Assembly (NCBI RefSeq): GCF_910596095.1
Contig: NC_056550.1
Span: 9,957,001-10,021,000 of the forward strand
Length of the DNA: 64,000 nucleotides
Reading direction: 5' to 3'
Source of the DNA: Thunnus maccoyii
Lineage: Eukaryota; Chordata; Actinopteri; Scombriformes; Scombridae
Part shown: in pieces, positions 24,803 to 35,809 of the stretch
Layout of the letters: each line of letters begins with the position of its first letter
Position numbering within the stretch: position 1 is the first letter of the stretch
Translations under genes and position numbers: made by a program
Notes under the pieces: model-generated
Seen by the model: only the letters and a program-made list of their open reading frames with translations
Told to the model about the DNA's origin: nothing
The model's database searches: none

Positions 24803-27080
24803 TAGATGTAGGGAAATGAAGTGAGAGCAGAGGGAGAAAACAGTGAGAGACTTTCTACCTCCAGCCTGGTGGCAATCTCCATCTCTCATCTAGAAAAACA
24901 CACCCACACAACACCTTATTATGACCTCTCTCTCTCTGTCTCTGTCTCTCTCTCTGCTTCATTCTCACAGTCAAATTCAAATTTGCTTTATTGACACGAA
25001 TGTCATAACAACAATAGTGCCAAAGCACAGTATATCCTATGTGTGTGTGTGTGTGTGTGTCTCATTTATGTCTTTCTGCTTCTGTTTCCTCTCTCTCTCT
25101 GAAGCTCACACAGAGAGAGGGAGATCCAAAATAACTGAATGGTGCGCTCTAGTGGCTACAAGTTGAAGCTTTGACCTTACCCCATATGCAGCACTCATGT
25201 CTTCCCCTGCCTCTCCCAATTTCCCAGATAGTGTAGCTTTTTGTACCTTTTCCACCTTTTGTCATGCATCAGCATCCGTCTTCTCCTATTTTCTTGTTCT
25301 TACACTCTACTGTGCACCTTCTATTTAATCCTGTCCTACCTCATCTTCTCTTATAGCAGTTTTCTGTACCCCACACTAATCTAGATGTTATAAAACTAGT
25401 CCTTCCAAGTGCTTCAAAGGGTCTATTCATTTATTTTATGTATCCCTTTACTGTATGTAATGGTATAAAACGATCAAGCTAAAGAAAGTTAACACAGGCT
25501 TCACCTAGATGGATTCTTAAATTCTTACCAACCACTAGAGGGAAACAGAGCTACATATTTGTTAATACAAGAGAAGGTTCAAGTCTGCATATACATTCTA
25601 CACACTGAAGTAAAGCACAGCATACACTATGCAGGCAGGAAACTTAGCAATACAGTACCAGAGCATTTATTTATCTTATGCATATTTACAAGGATGATGA
25701 CTGTTAATTTAAGTTTAGCCATAAAGTCTGGTTTTATCTATCAGTCTTGGTCCTTGTGATTAATGGCTACTTAAAATGGGATTTTATGAGTACAAGATTT
25801 GGTTGAGGATTACTGTATGTCCACTGTATGTCTCATCAAAACACAAAGTACAGGAGTGTTATGTTACAGTTTTTTTGAACAGTTTAACCCACAGTCTTTT
25901 ACAGTTTAGATATGCTCATGATAGCATTCATATCTATTAGAAATATGATGTTTGGATGTGACTAGTTCTGTTAAAGCTTTTAATTTTCTGACCAGGCCGG
26001 TTTTTCAACACTTTGTACCTGGCAGAAGTGCTCTTTTTCTCAGCTACACAAACAAAACCGTGTGATACTTTTCACATTTCATCAGCTCCACCCAAGGTGA
26101 GGTGAGAGGTGAGTGTCTATCTAAGTTATTATCATAGTAATTAGTTGCATTCATTCATTTCCTCCACTGATGTATCTGATGGGAACAGGCATCACCTGTA
26201 CTGGACATATGAGCTTTGAGGGAACACCCAGTCTCTTATCAAATGTCATTCATCTGTTCAGTCTGTTCAAAATATTCCACAAGTTGTTTTGTAATACTGT
26301 CCAAACATTTACCTTCTTTTTCTCAACCTGTTTGTCTACTTCTATTTGAATTTGGAATTCCCGTTGTAACTTCACTCAGTGTACAGCACACACGATTACA
26401 GGCGAATAACCTGCTACTGATAACAGCCATTGTCTTGCTCAAGTGGAGCAGCTTTGTTACTGGCCATTCCCAAAAAGGAACTGTTAATAAAAATTGTCCA
26501 ATGCCAGGTGATAGATGAAAGAAAAGGTAATTAATAAAAGAGAAACAAAGAAAATTTAGGCCCGTTGAAAGTTTATTTATCCTGTTCTGTGACTCTGTGA
26601 TAGAGACATCCTGTCCAGATCATTTCTAAAGCATGTTTATGTGCTGTGTTAGGAAACATTAAGATATGTAGCCATATGTGAAGAAAGAGAGGAAGAGGGA
26701 GAGCTCTCTGATGAAAAGTAATGATATGTTTTCCAGGTGATCCATATGAAGTGCTTTCATTCAATTGGTTGGTGACCTGTACTGTGTAGAACTGCTGAAG
26801 CACAGGGAGGTGCATCCATTCACTGTGAGTTTAAGGTGGGGCTTTTTTCTGCTGACATAGACACTTTCACTGTGCACACGGAGGAGAGAGGCCTGACAAA
26901 AACCCTCTATTATTCTGCCACAGATTAAAAAAACTAAGGTTGTTTCAATCACTGTAATCAATCCAAATCACCAACAGCAGGCCTAAACTGCATGCAGCTC
27001 TCCGGTGCACTTAATAAAGAGTGTGACATTATATTAGAGAACATTCTGCACATGGCTAATTTGAACTCATGCCATACAAA
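23617..27080. other. Intergenic, no gene seen
   Basis: AT-rich DNA with GA (24749-24800), CT (24926-24955) and GT (25041-25060) microsatellites. A short stretch at 24971-25030 (AAATTTGCTTTATTGACACG and CAATAGTGCCAAAGCA) resembles the tail of a dispersed fish retroelement, but too little is present to classify it. No coding exon was recognised. Confidence 0.5.
24749..24800. repeat. (GA)n microsatellite
   Basis: About 26 pure GA units. Confidence 0.95.
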
Positions 27081-27082
27081 AG

Positions 27083-27474
27083 TTCTGTGCAAAGGTTTTA
27101 GGCACTAAAAGTAAAGTGAGGATGCTTTCAAAAATAATGCCGTGTATAGTTTTATTTATCAGATAAGTTCGTGCAAAGTGCAGTAAACAGAAGAAACCTT
27201 AATGACATCAATATTTGGCACGACCACACTTTTCCTATAAAACAGCGCCAGTTCTCCTCAGTACACTTGCACAGATTTTCTGAGTACTTGGTAAGTAGGT
27301 TGTTCCAAACATTGCTCTTCTTATCACGGAAGATTTTCATGACTCTGGCTGTATGTTTGTGATCGTTGTCATGCTGCAGAATAAAATTGGGACCAATCAG
27401 ACACCTCAATGATGGTATTGCATAATGGTTAAGAATCTAAATATCTAAAGTGCCTAAAACTTTTGCACAGTATT
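27083..27474 (-). mobile_element. Deleted Tc1-like transposon with inverted ends
   Basis: The left end GTTCTGTGCAAAGGTTTTAG and the right end read on the minus strand (TACTGTGCAAAAGTTTTAGG) are near-identical inverted repeats of about 23 bp. Between them, on the minus strand, LIGPNFILQHDNDHKHTARV matches the transposase segment with the second catalytic Asp (QQDNDPKHT in relatives). The following NVWNNLLTKYSENLC and CTEENW phrases are typical of the translated end region in this Tc1 family. The copy is only about 390 bp instead of roughly 1.6 kb, so most of the transposase is deleted and the element is non-autonomous. Confidence 0.8.
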
Positions 27475-27729
27475 GCATGTCCCTTGTATATAGCAAATTT
27501 TCATAGCATATTGTGTGACAGACTCCTCTGTCACTGGCAGTGACTAGAATCAGTGAGAGTAGTTGGGAAGTATTCTAAGGCTAGTCTAGTGGATGCACAC
27601 ACTTGACTGGTCTAATATTTCACAAATAAGAGTCACAAATATTTAAGTTGGAGAAATTCATTTTTCTTGATTTATTTTCTGTAATTTAACATTAGTACAA
27701 TATATTATGTTCTAATTTATTTTTATCCC

Positions 27730-28640
27730 TGTACCCTAAACTCTGTCTGTCTGTCTCCTGTCCTTCATGTATCTCTTGAACCGTTCATCTGATCGACACC
27801 CACACTTGGTGGGTGTATGGCTGGGAACCCAAGGGAATGCAATGTCAAATTTGGTGTAATTTGGGCACACAATACGTTGAATATTAATAAACTTAATATT
27901 AACTCTGTGCAGGGGCAGGGCGGGGCTTCAGGGCTCTGCTGACTGACTCCAGCATGTCAGGGGGAGACCAGAGACAAGGCATGACACGAGTCCAAAAAAG
28001 TACTCTAAAAAGAGAAAAGAAGACAGCGAAAAGAGAGCTTTTTATCAAGAGTGGACACTCTCAATCGGTGTCTAGATAGAGAGCATAGCGTTAGCAGCAC
28101 ATTTAGCAGATCAGCAGTGACTACACAGGAGATGTTCAGGTACATTGTTGAGCGTAGGTCACCTGCGTTTTGGAGGCATTAAGAGCCCAATACACAATAA
28201 CTGTAGTTACGTGCATAAAACAAAGAATATACTTTTCACGGACAGTTCAAAACCAGTTTGTCTCTTATGTTCTGAGACCGTAGTGATTGTGAAGCGCCAC
28301 TACAGACAAACCACAAATCTTTGGAGCAATCATAGCATGAACAACACCTTTGGCAGATCAATGAAGCGTTGTGACTACACAGGAGGCGTTCAGCTACATT
28401 GTTGAGCTTAGGTCACCCACATTTTGAAAGCGTTCAGAGCCCAATACACAATGACTGTAATTATCCACATAAAACAAAGGAAATATTTACCACGAGCAGT
28501 TCAAAACCAGTTTGTCTCATATGTTCTGAGACCGTGGAGATTGTTAAGTGCCTCTACAGGCAAACATACCAGCTCAAATCTGAACTGAAGGCACAGAAAA
28601 TAGGAACAATCTAAGAGCCCAGTATGACTGATCCGCTTTA
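27730..28640 (+). mobile_element. hAT-like element fragment with duplicated zinc-finger segment
   Basis: A segment of about 200 bp is tandemly duplicated with a 254-bp offset: GTGACTACACAGGAG at 28117 recurs at 28371, and AGAGCCCAATACACAAT and CAGTTCAAAACCAGTTTGTC recur likewise. Each copy carries the frame SSKPVCL(L/I)CSETV followed by VK and Arg/Tyr residues. This resembles the N-terminal CxxC zinc finger of hAT-type transposases and their GTF2IRD2/ZBED-like relatives. No catalytic region follows. The upstream part (27770-27960) includes the phrase TTGAATATTAATAAACTTAA followed by a GGGCAGGGCGGGGCTTCAG stretch, which I associate with a common fish repeat. Class assignment is moderate; the duplication is seen directly. 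Confidence 0.6.
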
Positions 28641-30430
28641 TTTTAGGATGCACATTATTTTATTTTTAAATGCAGCCCTTATTTTACTTGAAACGAGAAC
28701 ATTTATTTAATATTAGAGTACTTATTATTTATAACATCTGTGTATAATCGATTGTTAGTTTCTTTCATCTTGTTGGTGTGTTTACTCATTCACACCTCAC
28801 ATCAACTGTATTCATTTTCTATGCGCTGAAGTAGCTGCTGGAGCAATCGGCTCGTTCCGAACTGGCACGTTTTGAATAGGCGCTGCAATAGTTTGAGCCC
28901 AATTAAGAGTTTTGTGAAATGTTTATGGTATTTTCGTTAATGTAATGCTTGGCATAAATGTGTTGAATATGTGCAAGTATTTTATTAGGTGTGCTGGACA
29001 GCAGTGGTCATATTATAGTTGTCATATTGTAGTCCAGTTTTCTGATGCCTTGTTAATATTGTAAATAACCTTTCAACGAGTGAACAAATCATCTTTTCTT
29101 TTAGAGCATTATAAATACACTATTCCATTAAAGAAACAGTTTTTGAGCTTTTTCCAGTTAATTCTTGGCTAAACGACCCTCACTCAGGGACAGAATTAAA
29201 CAAACAAAAAAAGTTGTACTTGGATCTCCTTCATCCATATTTGAACACACAATCTATTTATTTCCATGACAAGTGTCTGCAATCATATTTTAAAATCCTC
29301 CGTTTAAATGTATCAATTGACTCTTTCATGAGAATGAGGAGAAAAAAAAGCTTCCTGTAATCAGATCTTACAGTTAGGGGTTAGCTTCACAAAGTAAGAA
29401 GGTAAGTATTTCAATCACAGCACGACCATTACGCCAACTTTATTTTTTAAAAGTGGGGAATGTTAGAAATCATCCCTCTTTAAAAATAAGTCTTATAAAT
29501 AAAGTTATGAGATGGCATGGCTGGGCTTACAATTAATGTTTCTATCTTTAATGACAGTGCCCTTGATAAGAAAAACTTCAGTCTGTAACAGAGTGTGAGG
29601 ATGCATCATGTCAACATGCTCAGTGATCAACAGATACAGCCTAGTCCCTGTGAAAAACTTTTTAAAATAAATGCAGTTTACTCATTTTTATCCCTGTACT
29701 CTTACTCATAGTATCTTTTTTTTAGAGCTTGCACCAATGTGTTTCTGTGTTGAGTAGCATTATGCTTACGCACAACTGGGGCCTAATGATCCATGACGTG
29801 TCTGTCGCCACACTGTCTTTGCTTTAGAAGAATTGGCAGTGATTATAGACTTGACTGCCAAATCTGATAACAAAACACAACTGAAACTTCTTTAGAGACA
29901 CAAAATTTCAATTTCAAATCAAAGTTTCTGTAGTTACGTGCGTACTTACTGTAAATGGTTACATAGATCCTCTTCTTCTGAAATGCTAAATTATTATGGA
30001 GAAGTACCATTTCCTTCTTTTTATGGTTTTGCACACACCAAAACTAAGTGCTCGCATATACACACACACATACACGCACACACATACACACACACACAGT
30101 ATACAGTATGGACAGACATGGGCAGCAAATACTTAACCACAATGAACAGTAATTGTTTTAGTAACAGTAACAGTTTATTCCTGTTCTTATTAAATGGCCA
30201 CCAGCGTGACGCTGACATCACTTTCATTTCATCATTTAATTTCTTTGAAAGTGAAAGGTGTTGGGGGGAAAAAAGCCAGTGTCAGTGCAGACGCTGTTTC
30301 TAGCATATGAGATCAGGTGAAAATATCAAGAAGGCTAAAATAGTAAAACCATAAGTAGGTGTCAGGTGTGATATCATTTTAAAAATAGATTAACCCTGCA
30401 GTTAATAATGATGCTTAATAGGAAAAGAGG
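28641..30430. other. Intergenic, no gene seen
   Basis: AT-rich DNA without recognisable exons. An ISRE-like GAAAGTGAAAG occurs at 30247-30257 and a short CA-rich stretch at 30060-30098. Confidence 0.5.
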
Positions 30431-30449
30431 GGGCCAAAAAGGCCCAAAA

Positions 30450-30486
30450 CTCTGTGTGTATGTGTCTCCAACACAGACACATAGTT

Positions 30487-30560
<74 letters not shown>

Positions 30561-30634
30561 ATACTACCAAGCTGACTGGAGGTCACATGGCTTCATAAAC
30601 TGTGTGTATGTGTCTTCAACACAGACACATAGTT

Positions 30635-30702
<68 letters not shown>

Positions 30703-30805
30703 CACACACATACACACAGACACACACACTGATACTACCAAGCTGACTGGAGGTCACATGGCTTCCTAAACTGTGTGTATGTGTCTTCAACACAGACACA
30801 TAGTT

Positions 30806-30875
<70 letters not shown>

Positions 30876-31065
30876 ACATACACACAGACACACACACTGA
30901 TACTACCAAGCTGACTGGAGGTCACATGGCTTCCTAAACTCTGTGTGTATGTGTCTTCAACACAGACACATAGTTGCACACACACACACACACACACAAA
31001 CACACACATACACACAGACACACACACTGATACTACCAAGCTGACTGGAGGTCACATGGCTTCAT
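30450..31065. repeat. Complex minisatellite, four units, each with an embedded (CA)n
   Basis: A unit of about 130-170 bp is repeated four times in tandem from roughly 30450, 30599, 30769 and 30937. Each has a head (GTGTGTATGTGTCTTCAACA then CAGACACATAGTTG), a CA run of variable length, and a tail (CTGATACTACCAAGCTGACT then GGAGGTCACATGGCTTC). Head and tail are nearly invariant while the CA core varies from about 17 to 45 units. Confidence 0.95.
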
Positions 31066-31479
31066 CAACCTGAGTGAGTGCGAAAGAAGGCCGACCACAG
31101 AACTGTGGTGTGTTGGTGTGTGTGTGTGTCTGAGTGTGTGGGTGCTTTCTGTATGTTTGTGTGTGTCTATCAAAGGTTGACATATATTTGAGACTGTTTA
31201 GTGGAAAGATTAGAATTATGATTAGAGCTGTTTACGATAAACATGTAGCAGTATGTGTGTGTATTCTTGTAAGTCATAAGTTTTGATGGTCCTTGAATAG
31301 AAGTGGAGCCATGATGCTGCAACATACATTTGAGAGTTATAAAAGTAACTTTGGTCATTATAAAGAAAATAGGAAACCTAAAATAGCAGTAGAAATACTG
31401 TAGTTATAGAATTAAAGCAACAGTAAATGTGATCAGTAGAGTACAATGATACGCTACTTACCATTGTACACAAGTTTAA

Positions 31480-33100
31480 GTTCAAGTTTGTCTTAGGATT
31501 TTCAGTCAGGATTTAGAGTGCATCATAGCACAGAGTCATCACTGGTGAAAGTTACAAATCATCTCCTAATTGCATCAGACAAAGGACTTCTCTCTGAACT
31601 TGTCTTGTTAAATCATGTCCTATTACAGAGACTGGAACACTTAATTGGCATTAAAGGAAGTGCATTAAGCTGGTTTAAATCCTATTTATCAGGTTGATTT
31701 CAGTTTGTACATGTTAACGATGAATCCTTAAAGCACGCAAAAATTAGACACAGGGTTCCGCAAGGTTCTGTGATTGGACCATTACTATTCACCTTATATA
31801 TGCTTCCTTTAGGTAATTTTATTCGGAAACATGCCATAAATTTTCATTGTCATGCTTAAGGACATAGACCTGGATGATTTGCAATTTTCTGCTACTGAAC
31901 TCAGACAAAACTGAAGTGATTGTGCTTGGCCATGAACACCTTAGAAACACATTATCTAACGGTATAGCTACTCTGGATGGCGTTACACCTACAGCATCAC
32001 CATAATGAATCTGAGAGTTATCTTTGATCAGGATATGTCCTTCAACTCCTACAAATTTCAAGGACTGCCTTTTTTCACCTACGTAACACTGCAAAAATCA
32101 GGCACATCCTGTCTCAAAAACATGCAGAAAAACTGGTCCATTCATTTGTTACTTCTAGGCTGGATTATTGCACTTCCTTATTATCAGGTCCAGAATGCTG
32201 CTGCACGTGTATTGACAAAAATTAGCAAAAGAGATCAAATTTTTCCCATTTTAGCTGCATTGGCTTCCTGTAAAACCCAGAATAGAATTTAAAATCCTTC
32301 TCCTCACCTACAAAGCCCTTAATGGTCAGGCACCACCATATCTTAAAGAGCTCATCGCACCCTATTACCCCACTAGAACACTGCGCTCCCTGAATGCAGG
32401 CTTACTTGTGGTTCTGAGAATCTCCAAAAGTAGAATGGGAGGCAGAGCCTTCAACTATCAGGCTCCTCTTCTGTGGAACCATCTTCCAGATTCAGTCCTG
32501 AGGGCAGACACCCTTTATGTTTAAGAGTAGGCTTAAAACTTTCCTTTCTGATAAAGCCTATAGGTAGGGCTGACCAGGCTTGCCTTGGACCAGCCCCTAG
32601 TTATGCTGCTATAGGTTTAGACTGCCAGGGAACTTCCTGTGATGTACTCCTCCTCTCTCCTCCTCCCCCTCTCCATATGTATGCATTCATGTACCATTAA
32701 TGCATGTTACTAACTTGGCTTCTTCACCAGAGTTTTGGTGCTTTCTGATTTCACAGGTTCCTATGTGGCCCCTGAACCCCCGATATTATTATTGTTGTTA
32801 TTATGCTTCCTTGTGTCTCTCTCCCCTCTTGCCCCCTCCCTTCTTCTTTCTCTCTCAACCCCACTGGTCAAAGCAGGTGGCCACCCACCTAGAGCCCGAT
32901 TCTACTCGAGGTTTCTTCCCATTAAAGGGGAGTTTTTCCTTGCCACTGTCGCCAAGTGTTTGCTCATGGGGTAATGTTGAGTCTCTGTAAATTAAAGAGT
33001 ACAATCTAGACCTGCTGTATGTGAAAAATGCCCTGAGATAACTTCTCTTGTGATTCGGTGCTATATAAATAAAATTGAACTGAATTGGAAAATTGAATTG
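31480..33100 (+). mobile_element. L2-type LINE, 5'-truncated and decayed
   Basis: Read on the plus strand, fragments of a reverse transcriptase appear in order: [20 protein letters not shown], a segment ending SWFKSYLSG then a stop, [13 protein letters not shown] (the conserved motif before the active site), then FHCHA plus a stop where FHCYADD is expected, so the active site is destroyed. Downstream are the C-terminal phrases ARVLTKISKRDQI, YKALNGQAPPYL and SKSRMGGRAFNYQAPLLWN. The 3' tail carries GAGGTTTCTTCCCATTAAAG, TTTTTCCTTGCCACTGTCGC and GGTGCTATATAAATAAAATT, ending in TTGAACTGAATTGG. Frameshifts and stops are many, so the copy is inactive. Confidence 0.85.
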
Positions 33101-35233
33101 GTAGTAGGAGTAATTGGCAGCAACTGTAGAGGTAGTAGTAATAATATGAAGGCAGTGGTCACAGGGGTAATGTCTAATGCAGTATTAGTAGTAATTATAG
33201 TCTCAGTAGCAGGTTCTCAAGTGTCCACCCTATAGTGCACTGCAGAAGGTATCTGTCTGATTCAGAACACCGTCACTTAGGAAGCCCATCCAGGGTTGAT
33301 CAGACCCCGACTTGTGACATAATATAACATGCTATTGTTTATGATATAGTAAACATAGTAGCAACAATATAGGCAGCTGCACAGTAGTATTCATAGCAAT
33401 AGTAGTAGTAGAATAGTAGTAATAACTGAAGATTTAGTAATAGGGACTGCACATGAAATGAGCTTTGAGCTAATTCTAACACAATATAATGAAATGGCAA
33501 CATTTATATTTAATACTGTATATGATCCCATAAAAATAAAATAAATAAATAAAATAAGAGTACTAATAGTGGTGGTAATAACAGCTGTAGTCATGGTACG
33601 AGCAAATTCTAAGTAGTATTAATGGCAGTAACAGTAGTGTTACAGCAAGAGTGTTATAGTAGTACTGCCAGTCAATGAAAAGGTCTGCTTCTTCAACTGA
33701 TACAAACAGGCAAAATAAATCCCTCAGGAGTAGAAAGTAGGCAAAGCTGCAGTACAAACTCTTGCAGGATGTTGATTCTCTTTTTCAAACACACACACTC
33801 TTATTTCAACATGTATCAGCACCTCTGGAGCATGGGTTGCAAGCAAATAATAGCTGGACAGGTATGAGGAAACTGATGTTGACATCTGATATCCAAAGGA
33901 TATCTTAGAGAATGAAACGTGACACAATGACTTGAAAACAAACTGAACTTTTTTTTTTTTTTTAATCTTACATACTATTTATAGTCTGGCCCTTCACGGT
34001 ATACCCTCCTTCTCTATATCAAATTCCCATCGCAAATCTGTTTGTTCATAAATAACTTATCAGTTAAAAATAAATATGCTATTAGTTAATGGAGACAAAA
34101 CGCCCACAATTACACTTTATGACATAAAACAGGAGAACAAATGTATCAGCTGCACAAAATTTCAAAAAAGTTGAAATATTTGGAAATTTTTTAATTTTTT
34201 TTTTTTTTTTTTTTTTAGAAAAAGTCATAATATTTCAGACTAAAGGAAATGTGGTCAGGGTGTTTTTACTGCTCTCAAATGTAGTATTGGGTCAAATTTG
34301 ACATGATTAGTGTCTTAGGGTTAGGTTCTTTACTCATGTGAAGACCAGATCAAATGAATCATGGCACAGACTGCTCATTCTAGTAGCAGAATTTACAGGA
34401 ACTGAGGTCAGATTTGGTTTTACTCCCCTGCTATTAACATTTCAACCCCCACGGGATGAAAGTTTATCAAACAAAAAGTCAATCAAAACTACGTGCAAAT
34501 CTAAGTTGCTTTTGTTTCCTTGAGTGAACCTGAAAGTCCTTGCGTGGTTTGTCTTAGCACAGCAAACCGTGGGTGTGATCACTACCTCGGACAGAAGAAC
34601 TTGGTTCACTGGGTTTCATTGACTTGCATGGCCTCATGACACTGGATAGTCAAAGGAGGAGTTCCAGATTCAGATTCCAGAGGGAGATAGACTGTATGCT
34701 TGTATGTGTGCACGCACTTGTGTAAAGAGCAGTAAGGAATTAAATGATATTGTGTGTAAATCTGGACAAACAAATGTCTATTTTTCAAGAGAGCGAGCAC
34801 TCTAAAGTGCATAGCACATATCTAAGATATTGTCAAGCTGACTCTGACCTTTATGCTATCATGTCATTTGGCTGTTTCTTTTGGTTTCTCTTTCTTCATC
34901 AGTTGTAATTTGACACAGACATGAGTTGAAATATCAAGTGGCACCTTAGAGACTGCTCCAGTGACTCCTAAACGTGACCCTGCCTTTCTATCAGCATGTC
35001 ACTTGTTTATGAAAATACTCAAAGATTGTTTGAAAGACATTGCAAAACAATTCCCCAGAATCAGATGTACTGACTGATATCGGAAGTGAGCCTTTTCAAA
35101 TGCAGTGGTGATAAGCGCAAGGTTGATAATGAGGACAAGGCTTGAGATAAACTGCTGTTAGTTGAAGAGTTGTAACAAAAAATATTATAGCACTCACTGG
35201 TGTGGAAACGCTGATGGGCACATGTGGGCATGT

Positions 35234-35288
<55 letters not shown>

Positions 35289-35510
35289 TTTTATTAGATA
35301 ACCATCATCATAGAGTTGCTTCCCCTTGAGCCTTTCTGCTGAATTTCCAAGGAAGTCGAGATCCTACCTTTTGTTTTTCACTTTGCACAGGCATGGAAAT
35401 CCCTCATAACTACCTTCATATCACCTCACTGTTTCAGGGGAGCCAGAATAATGATGACACTGTCTTCTCACAAAAGCAAAATTGACAATACTGCAGTGGC
35501 AGAAATAAAT
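33101..35510. other. Intergenic, AT-rich with imperfect TAG/TAA triplets
   Basis: No gene was recognised. An imperfect (TAG)n/(TAA)n stretch spans about 33105-33670 directly after the LINE tail. There is a 23-base T run near 34194-34216 and a CA microsatellite at 35235-35286. Confidence 0.5.
35235..35286. repeat. (CA)n microsatellite
   Basis: About 26 pure CA units. Confidence 0.95.
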
Positions 35511-35511
35511 A

Positions 35512-35800
35512 GGCTGCAAACTAACGTTAATTTTCATTATCAATTAATCATTCAGTCTATGAAATGTTAAAAAAGGACACAGTGACATCTTCAGTCTTCT
35601 TGTTTTGTCTGTTATGATGTTATTAAATGTTAAGATATGCAATAAACTGTCATATATGACCAGGCTAAAACAGCCAATCTTCACATTCAAAAAGTTGGAC
35701 CTATCAATTATTTGGCATTTGTGCTTCACAAATGGAGCAATTAATTTTCTGATGATCGACTAATCGACTAATCGATTAATTGACTAATCATTGCAGCTCT
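35512..35800. repeat. Dispersed teleost MITE-like repeat (TCGATTAATCG family)
   Basis: Opens with CTAACGTTAATTTTCATTAT and CAATTAATCATT and closes with GACTAATCGACTAATCGATT and TCATTGCAGCTCTTC, the two ends of a well-known fish interspersed repeat. Middle phrases (TCTTGTTTTGTC, AACTGTCATATATGA, TTCACATTCAAAAAGTTGGA) also fit that family. Identification is from memory of the family. Confidence 0.65.
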
Positions 35801-35809
35801 TCTAACATG

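Noticed and set aside
30374..31039. Cys/Val-rich open frames (70 and 148 codons)
   Set aside because: They are CA/GT microsatellite translations inside the minisatellite.
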